Below the pieces are notes generated by a model, which did no database searches, was not told the DNA's origin, and was given only the letters and a program-made list of their open reading frames with translations. From Euryarchaeota archaeon UBA124 (GTDB lineage Archaea; Thermoplasmatota; Poseidoniia; Poseidoniales; Poseidoniaceae): a stretch of 11,326 bases of DNA. The position numbers were made by a program, and so were the translations under genes. The DNA lies in NCBI GenBank assembly GCA_002502215.1, contig DAPT01000068.1, forward strand, positions 1-11,326. The letters are read 5' to 3'. Below are positions 6,419-11,326 of this stretch, piece after piece. How positions within the stretch are numbered: position 1 is the first letter of the stretch; the number at the start of each line of letters is the position of its first letter.

Positions 6419-7234
6419 ATGGAACTGCTTGAAGGCGAACGTGTTCTCGCTTTTGATCTGGAAACCACAGGGATCAGTACATCCCGAGATCGTATCGTCC
6501 AACTGGCGCTCATCGGCTCGGATGTTGATGGTACTGAGATTTCCTATGACCAGCTGGTCAATCCACGGAGATCTATTCCTTACGAGTCGCAGCGAATCCA
6601 CGGCATTTCAGATTCCGATGTCCGGGGTAAGCCTGACTTTTCGGAAATTGCTGACAGCATCGCAGAATTGGTTGAAGGAAGTGTGCTTATCGGACACAAT
6701 GTAAGACAATTCGATCTCCCGATGCTAAGAAACGAATTCTTTCGAATTGGTGCTTTGCCACCAGAACCCAAGGCAGTTCTTGACACATTGGAAATGGTCC
6801 GACGGCTCAAACTTCCGCGCCCGCATCGACTTGGGGCCCAATGCAGTCGGCATGGTATTTCATTAGAAAATGCGCACACTGCCTCTGCTGATGCCGCAGC
6901 ATCGCTGTTGCTCCTTTGGAAATTAGGTCTTGATCACCCAAGTTACTTCAGAAAGTCATTAGCGGAAGTCGAACAGTGGTGTGCAACTGGTTCGACAGCG
7001 AAGGTTCAATCAGATCTCGGCCCGCAACTTGACGATTTAGAGCTGGTTGATCCGAATGGAATGGTTCGTCGTGATGGGGGACACATGGTCCTCGCTGTTG
7101 GACGTCATCGTGGACGCCATTTGGAAGAGTTGAATGACCTTGACCCTCGATATCTTCAATGGCTCTTATCGCCCAATGGAATTACCGATGAGAATGCAAT
7201 TGAACAGATCAAGACATACCTGAATCGGGGATAG
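6419..7234 (+). CDS. DnaQ-like DEDDh 3'-5' exonuclease with ExoX-type C-terminal domain
   Basis: Residues about 8-170 carry all motifs of DEDDh exonucleases. ExoI is FDLETTG with Asp13 and Glu15. ExoII is IGHNVRQFD with Asp99. ExoIII is HTASADA with His153 and Asp158. These four acidic residues hold two metal ions and the His activates water to release nucleotides from 3' ends. Residues about 222-265 (AVGRHRGRHLEELNDLDPRYLQWLL) match the small C-terminal domain of exodeoxyribonuclease X-like proteins, where a Gly-Lys/Arg-rich loop and DPxYLxWLL are conserved. The enzyme is therefore probably a stand-alone repair or proofreading exonuclease rather than a polymerase subunit. The start is the ATG at 6419, the only one that leaves ExoI near the N-terminus. 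Its 3' end overlaps the convergent nuclease gene by 26 bases. Confidence 0.92.
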   Translation: MELLEGERVLAFDLETTGISTSRDRIVQLALIGSDVDGTEISYDQLVNPRRSIPYESQRIHGISDSDVRGKPDFSEIADSIAELVEGSVLIGHNVRQFDLPMLRNEFFRIGALPPEPKAVLDTLEMVRRLKLPRPHRLGAQCSRHGISLENAHTASADAAASLLLLWKLGLDHPSYFRKSLAEVEQWCATGSTAKVQSDLGPQLDDLELVDPNGMVRRDGGHMVLAVGRHRGRHLEELNDLDPRYLQWLLSPNGITDENAIEQIKTYLNRG

Positions 7235-8363
7235 GATTCCAAGGCAGGACATCGCACCAGGGGCCAACGCGCCATACTTCTCGATTCATCATTGCACTTC
7301 CAAGGAAGATTGGTCCTTGATGTCCATCATCCAAAAGCGCCTCAAGGACCTCCTTGCCTCGCCCATCGAAGGAGATTGTGCGCATCTGTCCGGTTGGCTC
7401 CACACCACCAAATTCATCTTTGGGCACACACTCTTCAACCGTTGCTGTTGAGCGCCCTTCGTCGTATTGGTGGAGAATGACGACTCCATCTGCGAAGTCT
7501 CCTTTGTGAAGCGATTTGTTTTGATGTCGCCAATTCCACCAATGAGGGCACCATGCTTTCCAATCACAAAATCCTCCACAAGACGCTTTTCCAGGAGTCG
7601 GCTCAAGAGGTGTGTCGGATGGTTGTGTCGCATTCCAAGCTTCATATGCAGCCTCAAGTACATTTTCGCCAACAGCATCCCACTTTGAGGAGGTGTCTGT
7701 GTACCATCCCTGAGCCTGGACTGGGGGTGCTTTCTCGTTGTTCGAAAGCAGAATGTCCCGATACATGCGCAACTGTCGATTTACTTCTGGTTTGAGTTTC
7801 CCTTGCGGTGGCTTGCCGGTCTTCAAATCCGCAACGAGCCATCCACGGAGGTTACCAGAATCGTCCACATCTGCGAGGAGAAGATCCAATCGGCCCATAA
7901 GTTGGCCATCTTTGGTCACCAATTCACCCTCAACAGCAATAACAAGCGATTGAATTTTCTTCCACAGGGCAATTGTAACACGATCGTGGGCCAATCCTTG
8001 TACACCAACATGCTCGAGCAACATGTTGATCGCACCTTTTTGCTGTTTTCTCGCCTCGCTGTACTTATCTTCTTTCCAATTCGGATGGCGCGGCGTGTCG
8101 TGAAAAATCTGTTTCTCCTCCTCCCAACGCTTTCGAAGTAAAACATCGGCTTCATCAAGAAGCCAATTCGATTCCCCGGGCTGTCTACCGGTTAATTCAA
8201 TTTGCAACAAATCCTCGATCGAGGCATGTACGGCGGTACCCAATGACGCTGCCATTCCGGCTTTCCGAGGTAGCCCTTGTCGGCTTAACCAATACATACG
8301 GGGACAGGTCTCGTATCGGTTCCACGCCGAAGGAGAAAGACTGTGCTTGCGTTCCTCGACCAT
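7209..8363 (-). CDS. RecB/Cas4-like PD-(D/E)XK nuclease with putative Fe-S cluster
   Basis: The 384-residue protein follows the PDDEXK_1 pattern. LSPSAWNRYETCPRMYWL (about 9-26) is the opening motif. GTAVHASIE supplies His46, GRLDLLL supplies Asp160, VADLKTGK supplies Asp179 and Lys181, and QLRMY supplies Gln197 and Tyr201. Cys20 plus Cys261, Cys265 and Cys271 (CGGFCDWKAWC) form the split four-cysteine arrangement that in AddB and Cas4 holds a 4Fe-4S cluster and staples the nuclease fold. The spacing here is Cx3Cx5C. About 110 further residues after the last Cys form an extra beta-rich C-terminal region I cannot name. No helicase domain is attached. No CRISPR array or other cas gene lies in the window, so repair or end-processing is likelier than adaptation. 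The ATG at 8363 has AGGGAG 5 bases upstream. A GTG at 8369 is the alternative. Confidence 0.88.
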   Translation of the reverse strand: MVEERKHSLSPSAWNRYETCPRMYWLSRQGLPRKAGMAASLGTAVHASIEDLLQIELTGRQPGESNWLLDEADVLLRKRWEEEKQIFHDTPRHPNWKEDKYSEARKQQKGAINMLLEHVGVQGLAHDRVTIALWKKIQSLVIAVEGELVTKDGQLMGRLDLLLADVDDSGNLRGWLVADLKTGKPPQGKLKPEVNRQLRMYRDILLSNNEKAPPVQAQGWYTDTSSKWDAVGENVLEAAYEAWNATQPSDTPLEPTPGKASCGGFCDWKAWCPHWWNWRHQNKSLHKGDFADGVVILHQYDEGRSTATVEECVPKDEFGGVEPTGQMRTISFDGRGKEVLEALLDDGHQGPIFLGSAMMNREVWRVGPWCDVLPWNPIPDSGMS

Positions 8364-8443
8364 GAACACTCCCTGACATTGAAGGAAATGAAACCTGCGC
8401 TTGGAGCCGAAAGTGTTGAATGCCTCCTTGATGAGTTCGGTTT

Positions 8444-9241
8444 ATGGAAGGAACACTTGTTAAAATTCGAGCAGACGTTGTGACGGAAGGCGCTCTTGTC
8501 ATTACCTGCTTTCCAAGTGTAGGAATGGTATCAAGTGTGGTTGGCCATTACTTGATCGATAATTTGCAATTGGAATTCGTTGGTGGTGTCGTAGACCCAC
8601 GCCTTCCTCCACTCACATTGGTTACGGATGGCAAACCGATGCCAATTATCCGAGCTTATGCTGGGAAGCCCGAATGCAACATTGAGGGGTGCGACAAAAT
8701 TATTCTTCTGATGAGTGAACTTGTCATACCAAGTCCACTTGTCCACGATATCGTGTGGGCTTTGTACGATTGGTCAAAAGGTTCGAAGATTCGAATGGGT
8801 ATTTTGGTTGATGCATTCTCAAAAGACGGCCTTGGAGGCAATTCTGGGATAGAAGAGCCAACTGTGGATTATGAGGATACAGAAGAGACGGACCTTGTCG
8901 GCATTGGAGCAACTGATCACGTATGTGGCATGCTGAAAGATATGGGTATACCCATGCTGACAAGCGGTGTAATACGCGGCATTAATGGTGTTTTACTCAG
9001 TGAGGCCCGTAGAAGAGCCATCGACGTAATGAGCGTCATGGTTGAGGCCGACCCCCGTTTCCCAGATGCTCGAGCTGCTGCTGCTTTGGTCAAGAAACTC
9101 AATGCAATCCTACCAACAACCCATCTAGATGATCAGCCCCTTCTCGAAGAAGCTCAGCTACTCGAAGAGCAGTTGAAATCGTTGCTTAGTCAAGCAGCAC
9201 CAAGCGAGGCCCCATCACCTTCATCCATGCTTTATGGTTGA
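8444..9241 (+). CDS. PAC2-family protein with C-terminal HbYX motif (PbaB-like proteasome factor)
   Basis: The 265-residue protein shows the PAC2 family pattern: VITCFPSVGMVSSVVGHYLIDNL near residue 20, followed by VGGVVDPRLPPLTLVTDGKPM, then IILLMSELVIPSPLVHDIVWALYDW and the GxxRGxNGxLLSEA-like stretch SGVIRGINGVLLSEARRRA. PAC2 proteins are homologous to eukaryotic proteasome assembly chaperones, and archaeal members bind the 20S core particle. Residues about 230-250 (LLEEAQLLEEQLKSLL) are a likely coiled coil. The protein ends Ser-Ser-Met-Leu-Tyr-Gly, and Leu-Tyr-Gly fits the HbYX motif used by proteasome activators to dock in pockets of the alpha ring. This supports a proteasome activator or chaperone role. 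Its last 21 bases overlap the convergent membrane-protein gene. It is divergent from the PD-(D/E)XK nuclease with an 80-base gap. Confidence 0.88.
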   Translation: MEGTLVKIRADVVTEGALVITCFPSVGMVSSVVGHYLIDNLQLEFVGGVVDPRLPPLTLVTDGKPMPIIRAYAGKPECNIEGCDKIILLMSELVIPSPLVHDIVWALYDWSKGSKIRMGILVDAFSKDGLGGNSGIEEPTVDYEDTEETDLVGIGATDHVCGMLKDMGIPMLTSGVIRGINGVLLSEARRRAIDVMSVMVEADPRFPDARAAAALVKKLNAILPTTHLDDQPLLEEAQLLEEQLKSLLSQAAPSEAPSPSSMLYG

Positions 9242-9772
9242 AGACTTTCGAAGGAAGAGTGCTGAAATTATCAATGCAATAACGACAAAACTCATCCAAG
9301 ATGGGATGAGAAGTGTACTCTCCTTCACAAACGGAAGAAATTCAGTTAACGAATCAGCCCTCGTGTATGTGCCTCCAAGAGAAGCTGTAAGAAGCATACA
9401 ACCTGTGGAAATCGTCCCAAAGGCATTGTGCAGATGTCGAGAGATTCCATCCTGATGCATCCTCCAGCGAGCAAATAGAACCCCGAGTGCAAGTCCTCCG
9501 CCGGCGGTTGAGAGAAGCATTTTATTTGCAAGGAGAGGCGATGTGTGGGCTCCGCTTGGTGATGAATTCATACCTGAAATGATTGCGAATGGTAAGGCGA
9601 GGAGTCCAAACAGCAAGGCTACATGCGCTGTGGAGTCCATCGTTGGTGCAAGCTTGTTTGGTGTCTTTCCTAGCGTGAGGATGGAATGAAGAAGAAAGCA
9701 GAGTCCAGCAAGTGCGAAAGACCCGACGACCAATTCCGTTGTGATGACATGGAAAGTGGCGGATTCGATCAT
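9221..9772 (-). CDS. Five-helix membrane protein with membrane histidines
   Basis: The 183-residue product has about five membrane helices: 8-30, 48-66, 82-102, 116-137 and 160-177. Histidines lie in or at the ends of several helices (FHVITTEL, FLLHSIL, DSTAHVALL, RHLHNAFG). This spacing resembles small b-type heme or DUF2231-like membrane proteins, but I see no diagnostic signature. The ATG at 9772 overlaps the upstream gene's TGA by 4 bases (ATGA) and is preceded by GGAGG 7 bases upstream. A longer frame reaching 9904 would lie inside the upstream gene and is rejected. The tight coupling to the CxxxCH protein gene argues for a joint complex in the cytoplasmic membrane. Confidence 0.8.
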   Translation of the reverse strand: MIESATFHVITTELVVGSFALAGLCFLLHSILTLGKTPNKLAPTMDSTAHVALLFGLLALPFAIISGMNSSPSGAHTSPLLANKMLLSTAGGGLALGVLFARWRMHQDGISRHLHNAFGTISTGCMLLTASLGGTYTRADSLTEFLPFVKESTLLIPSWMSFVVIALIISALFLRKSSTIKHG

Positions 9773-10725
9773 ATGTTCTCCTCCAAATAGTCGCTGTAAT
9801 GATCTTCTTTCGATTTTGATTTGCCAACCAAAACAACCAATCCAAAGAAGAAGATGATGTGTGCAATGGACTGAAGCATCAATGCCGTTTCGTTCGCTTC
9901 CCAAGAGGGTTCAGTACTTGCCAGTGGGAACCAAGGCGTGGTTTGCTGTGGTCCTTCACCATCAAGAACGGCTCTCCATTCAATGGTTGATTCCGTCAAT
10001 GCAGCTGGTAATTCAGCCTCCCAGCATTGATTGTTTTGCGTGGTCTCAAGTACGTAAGCCTGACCAGCAGGTTCACGCCATTCGATAACAACGTTTTCTG
10101 CAGCGATGGTCGGAACGCAGAGTTTTGTAGTCTCACCGATCTCTCTCGAGGTCGGTGGCTGATAATCTGAATCGAGTCTTTGTAGGTTTTCTGGTATCGG
10201 TTCAATTGAAAGTGAAAATCCTTGGGAGACTCCGAAGAAAGGGCTGCCTGCATCGCTTCCAGTATTGTCGCCATGGTGCACCGAGACGTACAACGTCTTC
10301 TCTCCGATTTCATCCGCTCTCAGAATCCACGAATGCGTTAACATTTCAGAATCAACAGAGGCGTATTCTATGTAATTGTTCGACCCACCCATCCCATCAG
10401 AAAGTATGGTCCACCCATCCGTTGTTGGAATATCTCCGTTTGCATTTGTTGATGAAAGTAAAAAGATTCCAAGCTGATCGAGATCATGCGATGATTCCAA
10501 CCCCGATATCTGGACAGTTATTTCAGCAGGTTGGCCAACCCAGACTGTGCCGGCGGATTGAAGGCTGAATTGCAAACTTGAAGAGGCGTTTTGATTGGCA
10601 TCCCCATGACAGGCCCCCCCACATTGCATGTCTTCCAAGCTGTTGCCTACGCCGCCTGGATTACCTCTCACATCAAGTGGTACAATTAGAACAAGAGCAA
10701 TCAGTAAAACCAACTTTGCCCGCAT
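9769..10725 (-). CDS. Secreted, C-terminally anchored protein with CxxxCH heme-like motif and Reeler-like domain
   Basis: The 318-residue protein begins with a signal peptide (MRAKLVLLIALVLIVPLDV) followed by GNPGGVGNSLEDMQCGGACHG. That segment contains Cys35, Cys39 and His40 in a CxxxCH arrangement, one residue longer than the canonical CxxCH heme-c site. The following beta-rich domain (about 50-160, with PAEITVQISG and KTLYVSVHHGDN) resembles the Reeler-like or choice-of-anchor-V domains that often follow such a CxxCH segment. A second beta domain (about 170-275) holds a Cys pair. A membrane helix at about 284-300 and the tail KSKSKEDHYSDYLEENI anchor it with a short cytoplasmic end. The ATG at 10725 has GGTGAT 5 bases upstream and begins 2 bases after the preceding stop. 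A TTG at 10731 is possible. Heme attachment is not shown by the sequence. Confidence 0.8.
   Translation of the reverse strand: MRAKLVLLIALVLIVPLDVRGNPGGVGNSLEDMQCGGACHGDANQNASSSLQFSLQSAGTVWVGQPAEITVQISGLESSHDLDQLGIFLLSSTNANGDIPTTDGWTILSDGMGGSNNYIEYASVDSEMLTHSWILRADEIGEKTLYVSVHHGDNTGSDAGSPFFGVSQGFSLSIEPIPENLQRLDSDYQPPTSREIGETTKLCVPTIAAENVVIEWREPAGQAYVLETTQNNQCWEAELPAALTESTIEWRAVLDGEGPQQTTPWFPLASTEPSWEANETALMLQSIAHIIFFFGLVVLVGKSKSKEDHYSDYLEENI
9780..9784 (-). promoter_or_regulatory. Shine-Dalgarno of the five-helix membrane protein gene
   Basis: GGAGG lies 7 bases upstream of the ATG at 9772, inside the last codons of the preceding gene. It decides this start over the longer frame reaching 9904 and supports translational coupling through the ATGA overlap. 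Confidence 0.7.
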
Positions 10726-10727
10726 AT

Positions 10728-11326
10728 TCAATCACCCCGACGCAGAAGACTGGACACGAACAAAAGAATCCCCAAAACTGCATACACAATGCCCAAACTC
10801 AAACCTGCAATTGAGGAAGGGGCAGTTTCAAACTCAGTTGATGAGGACTCGATACTGGCCTCCACTGTTGGCGATTGGCACGTAGACTCGAGTATCCGGT
10901 CACCAAGCATTGTTTGGACCTGATAGGTTGACGTACCGGTTATGCTTGGCATATCAGTGAATGTAGTTGCGGATGTCACGCCAACAAGGACGCCGTTACG
11001 AGTAATCTCAAACGACGCTGTTTCGGAAGAGGTCCAAGTCCAATCAAGTATGACCTTCTCGCCTGAGACAATAGATGTCAAGCTTGGACATGGTAACGCA
11101 GGAATCGGGCTCAAGGTTAACGATGTTGAATTGATGGCTCCAGAAACATCGGTGACAAAAAGCGTCACCTCAACAGAATCGCTTTGTGGCATAAGCAAGG
11201 ATGCTCCAATTCCAGTAGCACCACCTCCAGCCCAGGTCCACCGATATCGCACGATTGAATTGTCAGGATCGGCTGAATTTATACCAGTAAGAACAGCTCG
11301 CTCACCGGCGTAAAGTGAATCGGTCA
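10728..11326 (-). CDS. C-terminal part of a PKD/FN3-like surface protein with membrane anchor (5' end outside window)
   Basis: The frame is open to the right edge, and 198 C-terminal residues are visible. They start within a PKD-type domain: AGERAVLTGINSADPDNSIV then RYRWTWAGGG, ending VEVTLFVTDVSGAINSTSLTL. A second beta-sandwich of fibronectin-III type follows (PCPSLTSIVSGEKVILDWTW, then SFEITRNGVLVGVTSATTFTD), with two Cys flanking it (CPSL and STCQSP) that could pair. A membrane helix (GLSLGIVYAVLGILLFVSSL) and the basic stop RRGD anchor the protein with the domains outside. The internal GTG at 11252 is not a real start, because the PKD strand pattern continues upstream of it. The stop lies 2 bases before the ATG of the CxxxCH gene, so the genes form one transcription unit. 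Confidence 0.82.
   Translation of the reverse strand, partial: TDSLYAGERAVLTGINSADPDNSIVRYRWTWAGGGATGIGASLLMPQSDSVEVTLFVTDVSGAINSTSLTLSPIPALPCPSLTSIVSGEKVILDWTWTSSETASFEITRNGVLVGVTSATTFTDMPSITGTSTYQVQTMLGDRILESTCQSPTVEASIESSSTEFETAPSSIAGLSLGIVYAVLGILLFVSSLLRRGD
10731..10736 (-). promoter_or_regulatory. Shine-Dalgarno of the CxxxCH protein gene
   Basis: GGTGAT on the minus strand matches the complement of the archaeal 16S rRNA tail (GGAGGTGAT core) and sits 5 bases before the ATG at 10725. It favours that ATG over the TTG at 10731 and lies within the last codons of the upstream gene. Confidence 0.65.

Noticed and set aside
7209..8363. Cas4-type nuclease as a sign of a CRISPR system
   Set aside because: No direct-repeat array and no other cas gene is visible. 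Cas4-like folds are common in stand-alone repair nucleases.
9773..9904. N-terminal extension of the five-helix protein to 9904
   Set aside because: The extension lies wholly inside the upstream gene in another frame, while the ATG at 9772 has a good Shine-Dalgarno and an ATGA overlap.
1..11326. tRNA-linked integrated element
   Set aside because: No integrase, no partial repeat of the tRNA 3' end elsewhere in the window that I can see, and the genes on both sides look like ordinary chromosomal genes.

Overview
The window reads as a chromosomal segment of an archaeon, most likely a planktonic marine Thermoplasmatota of the Marine Group II (Poseidoniales) type. This assignment is an inference. 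It rests on a PAC2-family proteasome-associated protein, archaeal-style A/T-rich TATA-like boxes about 25-30 bases upstream of several start codons, several secreted or lipoprotein-type proteins with PKD-like domains, acidic proteins, and short intergenic gaps. Nothing looks mobile: I see no transposase, integrase, phage gene, CRISPR array or long repeat. No stretch of more than about 100 bases lacks a gene.

Layout. 1-462 (minus) holds a hotdog-fold acyl-CoA thioesterase and the first codons of an overlapping downstream gene. 561-637 (plus) is a tRNA-Arg(GCG) with an encoded CCA and its own TATA-like box. 682-1353 (minus) is a HAD-family phosphatase, divergent from a large plus-strand gene (1438-3564) that joins a lipoprotein-type secreted domain to an AmpG-like major facilitator transporter. 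A small two-helix membrane protein follows (3643-3909). From 5866 down to 3957 (minus) come a PKD-domain lipoprotein, an unrecognised soluble protein and a small winged-helix protein with a perfect palindrome just upstream of its start. A short acidic protein (5942-6316, minus) lies upstream of that group under its own promoter.

The next block carries nucleic-acid and proteolysis genes. A DnaQ-like DEDDh exonuclease with an ExoX-like C-terminal domain (6419-7234, plus) converges on and overlaps a RecB/Cas4-like PD-(D/E)XK nuclease with four candidate iron-sulfur cysteines (7209-8363, minus). Divergent from the nuclease is a PAC2 protein (8444-9241, plus) whose last three residues, Leu-Tyr-Gly, fit the HbYX proteasome-docking motif.

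The right end (9221-11326, minus) is a tightly coupled three-gene unit: a cell-surface PKD/FN3-like protein with a C-terminal membrane anchor (5' end outside the window), a secreted protein with a CxxxCH heme-c-like motif and C-terminal anchor, and a five-helix histidine-containing membrane protein. The gene spacings are 2 bases and a 4-base ATGA overlap, each with a good Shine-Dalgarno sequence. This unit is the best candidate for an undescribed system, possibly a surface redox or electron-transfer module. That role is a hypothesis.
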